Positions 30,046 through 41,440 of a stretch of DNA of 64,000 nucleotides are shown here, one piece after another. Below the pieces are notes generated by a model that made no database searches, was not told the origin of the DNA, and saw only the letters and a list, made by a program, of their open reading frames with translations. Position 1 is the stretch's first letter. Every line of letters begins with the position of its first letter. The stretch covers positions 177,648,247 to 177,712,246 of the forward strand of contig CP136064.1 of assembly GCA_032622095.1 (NCBI GenBank), written 5' to 3'. The stretch comes from Siphonodentalium dalli. Lineage: Eukaryota; Mollusca; Scaphopoda; Gadilida; Siphonodentaliidae. Made by a program: the position numbers and the translations under genes.

Positions 30046-31059
30046 AAAGTTGACATATCGAATGTTAGGTTTGGTGTTGATTTGGTTCAATATTTGAAGG
30101 ACACGATGCGTAGGCAATCCGATATGGCATCGAATGCTGATAGCAGCACCATGCCACTTGTGTCACCGTCAAACTTGAGAAGGAGGGTGATTGCCAATAC
30201 CCTGGGGATACCGTTTCTGGTGTAAACAGGTGCCCAAATGTGCGGGCGATTGGATAACACGGAAAATGAACTTGGTCTGTGTGTAGGATGTGGTAAACTG
30301 ATTAAAGATACGGGCGGCGTTGGCGGTGGGTATGCTGTTAAAATATTCACCTCCGTCAAAAACCGCCATAAACAGAACGAATAGTAAAATATAGACAGAC
30401 CTTGTTCTTATACCAATCAGAAATATGGCATAAACAGTATGTTATTGTCAATATTTTTCTCCATTTGTTATGTAAACAAAAGCAAAAAACGTTACGTTTC
30501 CTGGCTTTTGTTTAGATCCGGATATGGTAAAAATAAAGAGCGTTATTTGTTAATGTTTTCCTGATATGGAAATAATAAAGAGCGTTTATATCATTTTTGT
30601 ATGATTATCCAATAGAATTGCGCTGTGTTATGTAAACAGAAACACAACTTCTGTAACACGAGCAGGCTCTCGTTTACGTACATCATCGCACGTCTTGACG
30701 ACAATATACTATATACGCGCTGATTATGTTTGGCATATGAACAAAACTATATATATTTTAATATTCCTTCTGTTTATGGCGATTTGAACCAATATGAATA
30801 TTTCTGCAACGAACGCCGCTCGTGCCTTTAAGAGAATACCCTGTGAATACCTCGGTGCACGCATACTGCATTGGTTTGGTCTGGTTATCAACAGCGGACA
30901 TAAAGAAGCTTCAAATACTGGTGCCCGACGCATATGCGTGACCAACTGAAATTGGCCAAGGACAAGGACGCGGCCTTTGAGACCGTATATACTAATTCTG
31001 AGGATAAAGGCAAACAGCCGGTTAAGGGCAAAGGTGTAGTCAAGAAAACTAAAAAGTAG
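30046..31059 (+). pseudogene. decayed coding region interrupted by a TTAA MITE
   Basis: From 30046 the plus strand is open for 59 codons (VRFGVDLVQYLKDTMRRQ, SNLRRRVIANTLGIPFLV), then a TAA at 30223-30225. The same frame continues (CGRLDNTENELGLCVGCGKL, with a C-x2-C) to the MITE at 30302. Beyond the MITE coding character resumes (NTSVHAYCIGLVWLSTADIK), shifts once near 30940, and ends with a Lys-rich tail (KGKGVVKKTKK) at TAG 31057-31059. The opposite strand is also unusually open across the same span once the MITE is removed, so the coding strand is not certain. No family is recognised. Confidence 0.45.
30302..30831. mobile_element. TTAA-type MITE, copy 2 (522 bp)
   Basis: TTAA at 30302-30305 and 30828-30831 bounds ends AGATACGGGCGGCGTTGG and AGGCACGAGCGGCGTTCG (inverted). 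It is collinear with 20050-20554. It carries AATAAAGAGCG twice (30532, 30574), here with CCATATCAGG/CCATATCCGG partners on the reverse strand. It sits inside the coding remnant above, so it post-dates that gene. Confidence 0.8.
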
Positions 31060-31267
31060 AAATTAAACTTTTCAATCAATAATATCTCTGATAATCCTAA
31101 ACGCATCTTATTTCAACATTCATTGGACAATACTTTTATTGCGTTTAACACATATTTACCTGCTCAAGTTTATCAATGTTTCTACATACAGTGACCAGTG
31201 CTCTTTGGTTGGCACACCAGGGGATACGAAAAATTTTATACGTCTATTTTGGGATTCAAGAATGAAA

Positions 31268-32122
31268 TCACGTCACCATCTTCTCCCGCACTATGACTCC
31301 CGGATTGAGAATTGTCATGTGGCTGTCCATGAAATCGGCAATCCCTTTAGGTCGTTGTACTCTCATTGATAAGTATCTTGTGAGCAATTCTCTATAGTTT
31401 GGCATGTTATATCGTATAATTTATTAAGTGAAGTTAACATGGCTTCACAATTGTCCCGGTGCTTCCTGACCTGAACAAATGAAGAGCCAAACACCAGAAT
31501 TTCTCATATAAAGTGTCAACATTTCATCGAACGATGCGCATACAAAAAATTACCTGCCATGACATGTGTGCTTAAGCGCCACTTTATACGTTTTCGTAGC
31601 ATTGGCAGAGCGCTACCCTAGCATGTCTGCCAGATCCTTCAACACAACGTCCCAAATAAGTTAAAACATGTCACGCACGAAATTTATTTCAACGTGTCCC
31701 AATCCTGGCACTACCAATACATTTTTCAAGACATCGGTTTCAATTTATCTATAACCTTTGATCCATTCACATATGGCGATCCGTCGCAATCAATTATGGT
31801 CCATTTGTGGTCAGTATTTGTAATGGAGTTCTGCACAATATCGCGGAATACATTTTCTACCGCCATAAAACGGATCTATTTATCAATAGGATCTCTGATC
31901 ATGATTTTCGGTATTACTGAGAAATGTCTATGTTCGATATCCGAATATTTCGAACTAGTCAACTGATGTTTCGAGAACACCTGTTTGTCTTTAACGAACG
32001 TTACCAATGATGAACTGTGTCCAGACGAAAAATCAGATAAATTGCTGTCAATATGGTCACAATACTTTCCATCAGAACATATTTGTTTTACAGCCCCCTC
32101 TAATCTTTCTTTAAACTTATCA
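31268..32122 (-). pseudogene. decayed transposon-associated protein gene
   Basis: Minus strand from ~32122: FKERLEGAVKQICSDGKYC, HSSSLVTFVKDKQVFSKHQL, then a TAG near 31880. The same frame continues NTDHKWTIIDCDGSPYVNG, TGA, a frameshift near 31710, VVPGLGHVEINFVRDMF, two more stops, then SANATKTYKVALKHTCHG, where a CAG/GTAATT donor-like site occurs. A further open piece (RPKGIADFMDSHMTILNPG) lies at ~31365-31268 after an acceptor-like TTCATTTGTTCAG near 31480. The GLGH.E.N block recalls an uncharacterised protein family common in marine-invertebrate genomes and linked to transposons; this match is from memory only. Confidence 0.5.

Positions 32123-32124
<2 letters not shown>

Positions 32125-32178
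<54 letters not shown>
32125..32178. repeat. (TC)n microsatellite
   Basis: A nearly pure CT dinucleotide run, preceded by CCCCCCCC, at the 5' edge of the decayed gene on the minus strand. It borders the pearl-like array. Confidence 0.9.
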
Positions 32179-32212
32179 ATTCCCTCTCTATATCTATCTC
32201 TATATATATATA

Positions 32213-34790
32213 CTAGAAGGTGACCCGACTTCGTCCGGGCTTTGACCTTGAATTGACCATTTTGAAGGTCAAAGTCAGGTGGGGTCAAACACCAACACCC
32301 CAAAAATGGTGGAAATCGGCCCAGCGGATACCGGGAAATCGGCCCAGCGGATACCGAGATACCCTATGCATCAAATTTCGTCCGTAAAACTCCGCCAGTA
32401 TAACCCGATTTGATTTCCACTCAAGTATATAAACGCGCCTCATATACACACGCTCATTAATTATCAAGTTTCAACGTAAAGATAAATATTACCATCGGTG
32501 CCCGAGATATCGCCAAGACGTCTGAAACAGTCAAATGCATCGGCCGGTTAAGCGTTAACGTGATCTAACGTTATGACCTCTAACGACGTCATAGAAATTA
32601 CGCATTGTTTTTATCCTGATGGAAGATAGTACCACTTCTTCTTGATAATTGAGGCAGATAACTAAAACGGATACATACGCATTATATATCGTTGGAAAGA
32701 GGAAACACGAAAGATTCTCACAGTGTCATTATTATGACTGGCATTTTATTATTCGCGCTGTTTCGAATCGATTTGTAAGCACCGAACTCAAATGAAAGTC
32801 CCGTAACACAGCGTAAAAACAGATTTGACCTCGGCACGTGAAAAGTTGACATCGGATCTGAAAATTAATATGCCTATGATACTCCCCGGCCGAACATACC
32901 CCCACATACCAAGTTTCATCGAAATCGGCTCGGCCGTTTTCGAGTTCATCGATTACAGACAGACACACACACAGATCTTCCAAAATATATAATAGACTAG
33001 AAGGTGACCCGACTTCGTCCGGGCTTTGACCTTGAATTGTCCATTTTGAAGGTCAAGGTCAAGTGGGGTCACGATTTGACCAGTCGAAACACTGCCCCGA
33101 CAAACGTGCCAGTCGAAATCCATCCGGTATTACCCGATTTGACCTTGAATTGATCATTTTGAATGTCAAGGTCAGGTTGGGGTCACGATTTGACCCGCCC
33201 AAAACACTCAGTGGACAAAAGTAACCCTATGTATAACATTTCGTCGAAATCCCGTCAAATTTGGCGATTTGACCTTGAATTGACCCGATTTCAAGGCCAA
33301 GGTCATGTCGCACGGGAAAATTAATATGCTTATGAGACTCCCCATATGAAAGTACCCCCACGTACCAAGTTTCATCGAAATCCCGTGATATTCGGGCGTT
33401 TGACCTTGAATTTGGCTTGAAATGACCTGATTTCAAGGTCACGCCGCACGGGCAAATTAAAAGATTATGCCACTTCCCGACCGAAGGTACCCCCACATAC
33501 CAAGTTTCATCGAAATCCCGTGATATTCGGGCGTTTGAAATTACCCGATTTTAAGGTCAAGGTCACGTCGCACGGGCAAATTAATAGGCCCATGTCACTC
33601 CCCGGCCGAAAATATCCCCACATACCATGTTTCATCAAAATCGGCTCGGCCGTTTTCGAGTCCATCGATTACAGACAGACAGACACACACACAGATCTTC
33701 CAAAATATATAATAGACTAGAAGGTGACCGACTTCGTCCGGGCTTTGACCTTGAATTGTCCATTTTGAAGGTCAAGGTCAAGTGGGGTCACGATTTGACC
33801 AGTCGAAACACTGCCCCGACAAACGTGCCAGTCGAAATCCATCCGGTATTACCCGATTTGACCTTGAATTGATCATTTTGAATGTCAAGGTCAGGTTGGG
33901 GTCACGATTTGACCCGCCCAAAACACTCAGTGGACAAAAGTAATACTATGTATAACATTTCGTCGAAATACCATCAAAATTGGCGATTTGACCTTGAATT
34001 GACCCGATTTCAATGCCAAGGTCACGTCGCACGGGAAAATGAATATGCTTATGAGACTCCCCTTATGAAAGTACCCCCACGTACCAAGTTTCATCGAAAT
34101 CCCGTGATATTCGGGCGTTTGACCTTGAAATGACCCGATTTCAAGGCCAAGGTCACGTCGCACGGGCAAATTAATTTGCTTATGAGACTCCCCATACGAA
34201 AGTACCCCCACATACCAAGTTTCATCGAAATCCCGTGATATTCGGGCGTTTGACCTAGAAATTACCCGATTTCAAGGTCACGTCGCACGGGTAAATTAAT
34301 AGGCCCATGTCACTCCCCAGCCGAAAATACCCACACATACCAAGTTTCATCGAAATCGCCTCGGCCGTTTTTGAGTCCATCGATTACAGACAGACACACA
34401 GACAGACACACAGATCTTCCAAAATATATAATAGACTAGAAGGTGACCCGACTTCGTCCGGGCTTTGACATTGAATTGACCATTTTGAAGGTCAAGGTCA
34501 GGTGGGATCACGATTTGACCCGTCCAAAACACTCCCTGGAAACAATTACCACTAAGTATCAAATTTCGTCAAAATCCGTCTGGCAGTTTACCAACACCAA
34601 CACCCCAAAAATGGTGGAAATTGGCCCAGCGGATACCGGGAAATCGGCCCAGCGGATACCGAGATACCCTATGTATCAAATTTCGTCCGTAAAAATCCGC
34701 CAGTTTTACCCGATTTGATTTCCACTAAGGTATATAAACGCGCCTCATATACACACTCTCGTTAATTATCAAGCTTCAACGTAAAGATAA
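32213..34790. mobile_element. head-to-tail pearl-like elements with ~120-bp core repeats
   Basis: Units start TAGAAGGTGACCCGACTTCG at about 32215, 32997, 33717 and 34437, and end in (ACAGACAC)n then AGATCTTCCAAAATATATAA. Between are ~120-bp core repeats: TTTGACCTTGAATTGACC, AAGGTCAAGGTCACGTCGCA, GAGACTCCCC and CCAAGTTTCATCGAAATCC. Tandem cores, a CAGA microsatellite and a fixed head match the pearl architecture known in bivalves. The 33001 and 33721 units are near-identical, ~720 bp apart, so they arose by tandem duplication. Confidence 0.65.
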
Positions 34791-34821
34791 ATTAGCATTG
34801 TGTAGTAAATTTTAACTAATT

Positions 34822-35064
34822 ATGTTCTCGCCGTCAAAGTTGAACAATGTCGATGTTGTTGGCATTGACGGTTTGTGGCCACCGGTAGATTCCAACAGCG
34901 AAATAGCATTTCAGCTAAATGGATTCTTGGATGAGATTCCAGACCCGCGGGGTAAATGTAAACAACTTGAGCCTATGCGTGGTGTAAATATACAAAAAAT
35001 AAATCTATCGACAATAGACCTAAGAGTATCAGCTGTAACAAAATTTATATGTCAGAAATTGTAA
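34822..35064 (+). CDS. 80-aa orphan ORF downstream of a repeat-borne TATA box
   Basis: Intact frame MFSPSKLNNVDVVGIDGLWP...TKFICQKL, with plausible protein composition up to about residue 50 (LNGFLDEIPDPRGKCKQLE). It lies ~90 bp downstream of GGTATATAAACGCGCC, a TATA-like element carried by the adjacent repeat family. The LDEIPDPR block faintly recalls the N-terminus of ISAs1-type transposases; this is not strong enough to name it. Confidence 0.3.
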   Translation: MFSPSKLNNVDVVGIDGLWPPVDSNSEIAFQLNGFLDEIPDPRGKCKQLEPMRGVNIQKINLSTIDLRVSAVTKFICQKL

Positions 35065-35211
35065 ATGATTTATTTTGGGATAGATACACGATTCTTAATA
35101 GCCTGAAAATTGACAATATATATTGTAAATGTTATAATTTTGGGGAAAATACACGATGCGTAATTGCCTGCAAATTGCCAACGTTCGTCAACGTATGGAT
35201 ATAGAGTTATC

Positions 35212-37125
35212 CTCCCTGCATCGCAGTGCTAAATTCTGGCGTGTTAGCACTGCGGATCCCGAGATGTGAGTTTTGAAGGTCAAGGTGACGCCGCACGGAC
35301 AAATGGACGGGCCCATGTTCGTTCTCGGGTCGAATTACGTGTCGGTACCAAGTTTGGTCGAAATCGGTCCAGCCGTGTTCGAGTCCATCGCGAACACACA
35401 CACACATACAGATCTTCCAAAATATATAATAGACTAGAAGGTGACCCGACTTCGTCCGGGCTTTGACCTTGAATTGTCTATTTTGAAGGTCAAGGTCAAG
35501 TGGGGTCACGATTTGACCCGTCCAAAACACAGTGCCCGAACAAAAGTACCCGACAAAAGTACCCGTCGAAATCCATCCGGTTTTACCCGATTTGACCTTG
35601 AATTGATCATTTTGAAGGTCAAGGTCAGGTGGGGTCAAACACCAACACCCCAAAAATGGTGGAAATCGGCCCAGCGGATACCGGGAAATCGGCCCAGCGG
35701 ATACCGAGATACCCTATGCATCAAATTTCGTCCGTAAAAATCCGCCAGTTTAACACGATTTGATTTCCACTGAAGTATATAAACGCGCCTCATATACACA
35801 CGCTCATTAATTATCAAGTTTCAACGTAAAGATAAATTACCATCGGTGCCCGAGATATCGCCAAGACGTCTGAAACAGTCAAATGCATCGGCCGGGTAAG
35901 AGTTAACGTGATCTAACTGTATGACCTCTAACGACGTCATAGAAGTTACGCATTGTTTTTACCCTGATAGAAGATCGTACCACTTCTTCTTAATAATTGA
36001 GGCAGATAACTAAAACGGATACATACATATTATATATCGTTGGAAAGAGGAAACACGAAAGATTCTCATAGTGTCATTATTATGACTGGCATGTTATTAT
36101 TCGCGCTGTTTCGAATCGATTTGTAAGCACCGAACTGAAATATATTAGCGCAAAACGGCGTAAAAACACTCCCTGCATCGCAGTGCTAAATTCTGGCGTG
36201 TTAGCACTGCGGATCCCGAGATGTGAGTTTTGAAGGTCAAGGTGACGCCGCACGGACAAATGGACGGGCCCATGTTCGTTCCCGGGTCGAATTACGTGTC
36301 GGTACCAAGTTTGGTCGAAATCGGTCCAGCCGTGTTCGAGTCCATCGCGAACACACACACACACACAGATCTTCCAAAATATATAATAGACTAGAAGGTG
36401 ACCCGACTTCGTCCGGGCTTTGACCTTGAATTGTCTATTTTGAAGGCCAAGGTCAAGTGGGGTCACGATTTGACCCGTCCAAAACACAGTGCCCGAACAA
36501 AAGTACCCGACAAAAGTACCCGTCGAAATCCATCCGGTTTTACCCGATTTGACCTTGAATTGATCATTTTGAAGGTCAAGGTCAGGTGGGGTCAAACACC
36601 AACACCCCAAAAATGGTGGAAATCGGCCCAGCGGATACCGGGAAATCGGCCCAGCGGATACCGAGATACCCTATGCATCAAATTTCGTCCGTAAAAATCC
36701 GCCAGTTTAACACGATTTGATTTCCACTGAAGTATATAAACGCGCCTCATATACACACGCTCATTAATTATCAAGTTTCAACGTAAAGATAAATTACCAT
36801 CGGTGCCCGAGATATCGCCAAGACGTCTGAAACAGTCAAATGCATCGGCCGGGTAAGAGTTAACGTGATCTAACTGTATGACCTCTAACGACGTCATAGA
36901 AGTTACGCATTGTTTTTACCCTGATAGAAGATCGTACCACTTCTTCTTAATAATTGAGGCAGATAACTAAAACGGATACATACATATTATATATCGTTGG
37001 AAAGAGGAAACACGAAAGATTCTCATAGTGTCATTATTATGACTGGCATGTTATTATTCGCGCTGTTTCGAATCGATTTGTAAGCACCGAACTGAAATAT
37101 ATTAGCGCAAAACGGCGTAAAAACA
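35212..37125. repeat. 957-bp perfect-looking tandem duplication of a pearl-like composite
   Basis: Sequence 35212-36168 recurs at 36169-37125 with an offset of 957 bp and very few differences (for example AAGGTCAAGG against AAGGCCAAGG near 36440). Each unit contains CTCCCTGCATCGCAGTGC, one pearl-like head (GGTGACCCGACTTCG), a TATATAAACGCGCC promoter-like segment and ACGTAAAGATAAATTACC. Near-identity implies a recent duplication or an assembly artefact. An older, diverged version of the 3' half is at 32220-32830. Confidence 0.85.
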
Positions 37126-39588
37126 GATTTGACCTCGGCACGTGAAAAGTTGACCTCGCACGGACAAATTAATATGCCTATGTTCGTCCCCGGCCGAACA
37201 TACCACCACATACCAAGTTTCATCGAAATCTGGTGGGACGTTTTCGAGTTCATCGCGAACACACACACACACAGACCACAGACACACAGATCTTCCAAAA
37301 TATATAATAGATATAATATAATATAATATATATATATATATATTTGCCACCCCTCTAACTCACGTTGTCCCAGTTCAAGATTCACAATGCTCAGTAAAAA
37401 TTTCGAGGCACCTCATTGAAACACTCGTGGTTTATGTCATGGTTGCCAATGTAGCCCGTACATTCAAACTAGTGCATTTACATTGGAATTTCATTAAGAA
37501 TGTACCATTAAGCCGGGCATAAATGCAGCCAATCAGATTTGAGCTTAAAAACGGCGTTGTCTTTCATAGTTCGTACTGTCCATTTTGAATTTTTGCCCGA
37601 CCTGATCAAGGTGAACCTAATATCCCCTCATCATCTGTCAGTAGATCTAAATTCGCATTTGTCAATATAGTAGGCTAGAATGAGGACAGCGAATTGAGAG
37701 GTGATGAGAAAGATGGGGGAGAGATGCTGTTTCCAATGCGTTGTAGCCATCAGATCAACATGACGGTATGTGAGCTGAGTGCGTTGTGAGGCGTAACGCC
37801 GTTTTCATGCCTCTTGTGTGTCCATGTACAGACATTTTACATGTAAAACATGCCAAATGACTTATCAGTTTTTTAGTTCTATATTTCATGAAATCTGTAC
37901 AATTATATGAGGCATTTGTGTTACAAAAATAACTTTTTGTGTATGTGGACGATACAAAATTAGACCCGGTCAAGTTGGATACCTTTCTATAGGATCAAGT
38001 ATTGTTGGGGTGGGGCAATTTTTGTTCTGGGGACCCGTGTGAGTCCCTACTGTAGGTATATCACTCTGGCGTTCAAAACATGCAGGAAACATATTTTATA
38101 CATTCAACGTGCCTTAATACCTACGGTGGCGATTAACAACTTGTTATCACAATGACCATTAATACTGTAGTAGAGTACGTTACCGTGGTATAAAAACCAT
38201 TATAAACAATATATTGAAATCAACACGTATCACGATAAGGGAAACTTGTGATTTTTTATGTATGTATATTCAACTTCACAACAAATTTCATGTAGCAGGC
38301 AGGTTATTAATTTTGTGATGGTGCAGACATTGCATGTACAACGCCAAGCCATTGCCCATTATGGAGTGATGTTAGCAGAGTAGAGCTCTACTCACTACAT
38401 TTGATTTTCAGGGGCTGCCGATTTTTTTTTAAGGCATCTTGTGTTCCTTTGCCAGCCCAATTAAATGTTGTTGCTACAGTTGGGTTTAATAAAATAGCCT
38501 TATTATTATGTTCGCTGTCTCTTTTTGCAATTTTTCCACTGACAGTTCTAAGATCCTTCGCTTAAAAATAACATTTTTTTTAAATTTGAAAACGCATAAT
38601 TTTATTTTTTATCAAGTATTGGAACTGGGTACATAACTACAATGATGACCTGCGAATAATATATCTACTACATGCAATTGATTGTAGATTCGATGCCAAT
38701 ATCGCCAATTGTAATACAGTGTCAATACTAAATCGGACGCCCCAATTCGAAATTTTCGAATATCAAATATGTCCTCATTTAAAAAAAAATACAAATTGTT
38801 GAATATTTTGTGCAGAGTGATGGTGGACTAAGGAAAGGATTCAATTGCGACATTAACATGGCTATTTCACATTGAATATGCAGGGTTGAGATTTGTATTT
38901 GTACAACACCTGTGCCTAGATTGAAATTGCATTCACTATTTTGACTCTTTTTATAAAAAGACACCATTGTTTCTGCTGAGCAACCATATTTCACCCCTAG
39001 TCTACATATGTTATTTAGATCTAAGTTTAAATGGCAGTTTGTTTTGCACACTTCAAAAATTATTAATGTTAAATGAAATTCAATTATACTTGAGACCAAT
39101 TATTTAAGAAATGTGAAAACGGCCTCCCATTGCAGCGCAAATATATACTCATGAAATGGCTAACCCGCCTCCAATTGTAATTAAATATCCAACTTACTTG
39201 GTGAATATCATATCGATAGTCTGGTCTTAACTAAAATGGCTTCGGTAGAGCTTGGCCTGTTACTAGTCGTGTGGCAGGCGGGCGGACAGGCATATACAAA
39301 CATCATTTTGACTAAGGGTTTGAAAACAATATTGGTCAGCCATGTTTGTTCATATTTTCTCTTGACTACACTCTTGCAGTCTCTTGGACAATGTTGTTAC
39401 TTTTACATGTTACCGTTACACTTGGCCAAATTAACCCACGCAGACATAAAGCAGGTGCGATGGTGATACAACCGTCTCCTTATCGTGTCGCTTCCGTTTT
39501 GGAATACTAGGAATCTTATGATTATAATATTCATAAAATTCAATATTAATTTATTATTTAGTATCTCCGATTTGCCTGGAAAGTGATA
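37126..39588. other. no confident gene; end of pearl-like repeat then unique DNA
   Basis: 37126-37320 is a last pearl-like segment ending AGATCTTCCAAAATATATAATAG and an AT dinucleotide run. From 37350 to 39588 the sequence looks unique and AT-rich. A 76-codon frame at 39236-39466 starts MASVELGLLLVVWQAGGQAY, signal-peptide-like, and could be a first exon, but no donor or downstream exon is evident. Confidence 0.4.
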
Positions 39589-39734
39589 TTAATCTTCATC
39601 AACTGGATATTCGCTACTGGGGGTAATGTTTACTCTATCCCTTTCATTCAGACGGTGTTCACCAAAATACACACATGTCATCGTCATCCAGTCATCAATA
39701 AAAGTGAATGAATTGGAATCCATATGCTGTTTAC
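39589..39734 (-). CDS. 3' terminal coding exon of a small host gene (gene B)
   Basis: On the minus strand a strong acceptor (TTATTTTTTTGCAG) ends at 39735. Two bases complete a split codon, then 47 codons are open to TAA 39589-39591: MDSNSFTFIDDWMTMTCV, then YFGEHRLNERDRVNITPSSE and an acidic end. Phase fits the exon at 40685-40802 (one leftover base plus two), so the two can be spliced directly, although further exons may lie between. Composition is clearly coding. The function is not recognised. Confidence 0.5.
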
Positions 39735-40684
39735 CTGCAAAAAAATAACAATCGAATGTACCAGAATAATTTTCAAACTAATTTAAATTTTAAAATCTGT
39801 TAATAATTTTTTAGATATAATATGCATGTATGTCATACAGATTAGTTTTTCATGTCTGAAGCGAGCGACCCTGAACACCTGATAAAATTAATTCCCTTTC
39901 CACATTTAATGTTCTCGTGACCAATGACATGCAAGTATCATTGGTATGAAGTAGAAAAACATGTTAATGGTATAGTAAACAGGAAGCACATTTTTATTCC
40001 AACAAAATTATCTCTGTTCATCAGTTCGTTGTACAGCCTAATTAATTTGTTTCGTGATATAATTATAGGTTGTCGCAGACGCTTGATAGAAATGTGGGCA
40101 AATAACACCACGGCACAATTTTGTTGCGTACATTGTATCATTAAAAATCATGAAAACGGCCAATATGCAATGACAGAAGTATAGTTAATTCTTCGCGCTG
40201 AACAGAAACACGCAATATATTCATCAATTAATTTGAAGAAAAATGTTGCTAACATTGAGTTTTCTCGTTGCTTAGTTAGAATGGTCCAATTTGGAATTTG
40301 CATGAGATAAAAATTTCATGGAATTGGAGTCAAGCAATATTTAACATAATTTCTTGCTATTTGGTATGTAGATCATATTTGAGAATTCACATGTCAAGTT
40401 CGATATTGGTCGTGCTCGGATGATATTTAACTGAGAGTTATGTCCATTTTTGTTTGTGTTGTCATGTTGAGAACTTGAAATACAATTTTGTTGGAAGATT
40501 TTTGCCTGGATTCGATGTTTTTGGCCAAACGAAACCAACTCCCACCACCACAATAAAAAAAACATTTTGGGGGACGTGGTGTCAGCATCATTTTTATATT
40601 CAAATCATTGTTCCTTCGCGCAATAAACAAAACACTGTTGGAACGCCTGCATCTGTATTTGCATGACACTGTTCAAGTTCTTAC

Positions 40685-40802
40685 TGTCAGGCCAATTATC
40701 TGGTGGTCTGGAACACACGTTGCCGTCCATGTTTAGCCAGGTGATTGTCACGACTTTCACCTCGTCACTATTGGCAAATTCCATCACTGCAAAGCGGCGC
40801 AT
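40685..40802 (-). CDS. first coding exon of gene B
   Basis: ATG at 40802, 39 codons, then one base before a consensus donor (A/GTAAGA; GT at 40683-40684). The peptide MRRFAVMEFANSDEVKVV then WL and RPPDNWPD resembles the FAVVEF....VEVVP..WL..C.WPP N-terminal block that I recall from metazoan uncharacterised, often BEN-domain or transposon-linked, proteins. The family link is inference from memory. Its neighbours are the phase-compatible terminal exon at 39589-39734 and, upstream, an opposite-strand pseudogene. Confidence 0.45.
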
Positions 40803-40887
40803 AAAACACCATAAACACCAAATTTATAAAACTCACTACTCTCTTAGCTCATGATATACCTGTTTAGGAACTGAAAGTCATTTAGAA

Positions 40888-41165
40888 ATGGAACATAATA
40901 CGGAACTAGAACTTTATAATAATTTGTTCGGGCACCGTTAAAACACTTAGTGATTCCTACAACTACAACAACCGCAAAACCAATTTCCGAACCAGATCCC
41001 ATACTCTCCGCAATGAAAGAAGCATATAAATCACTTAGACAATATAAAGTACAGAAAGCCGAATTTTAAAGACAGCAAGTCGAACGAACAGCTGATATGG
41101 AAACATTTAGAACAATATTGGTAGCAAAAGGTCTTCTCCATCCATCAGAACCACCGGTAAAATAG
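40888..41165 (+). pseudogene. ~92-codon orphan gene remnant with one frameshift and one stop
   Basis: ATG 40888 starts MEHNTELELYNNLFG. A +1 shift near 40932 leads into a long coherent frame (APLKHLVIPTTTTTAKPISE, DPILSAMKEAYKSLRQYK), a TAA at about 41069 inside QKAEF*RQQVERTADMETF, and a final stop at 41163-41165 after LLHPSEPPVK. The helical, charged middle suggests a coiled coil. It is divergent to gene B. A small processed or viral/transposon-derived gene is possible; no family is recognised. Confidence 0.45.
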
Positions 41166-41216
41166 AAAAAACATAACAACAACTAACAAATCCATATCGC
41201 CTTACCTCCAGTCAGC

Positions 41217-41339
41217 ATGCGCACATACAGCCACCGCCATCATGACCGATCTTCATCAAAACAAGTTAGGGTGAAGGTAGCTGCACATTGCAGTCTGAAC
41301 ATCCTGGTCGGCCTCGACTGGAAACAACTTAACAATTAA
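41217..41339 (+). CDS. 40-aa small ORF
   Basis: ATG 41217 to TAA 41337-41339, starting MRTYSHRHHDRSSSKQVRVK and ending in LDWKQLNN. It sits just downstream of the previous pseudogene and may be part of the same decayed unit. Short, so chance is possible. Confidence 0.2.
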   Translation: MRTYSHRHHDRSSSKQVRVKVAAHCSLNILVGLDWKQLNN

Positions 41340-41440
41340 CCCTCAAGCTGCGTAATCGGTAAGTAGATAAACTTTCAGATAAAAAAGTGCATACCTGACG
41401 CACATGTACTGAGTCAGCATTGCTATGTTTTACATACTTG

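Noticed and set aside
32100-32303. Frames of Arg/Glu or Ser/Leu dipeptides
   Set aside because: Product of the (TC)n microsatellite.
33227-36774. Many 60-176-codon frames such as those starting MGCWCLTPPDLDLQ or MTRLRPGFDLEL
   Set aside because: The same peptides recur in each pearl-like unit and follow the repeat, with no independent coding signal.
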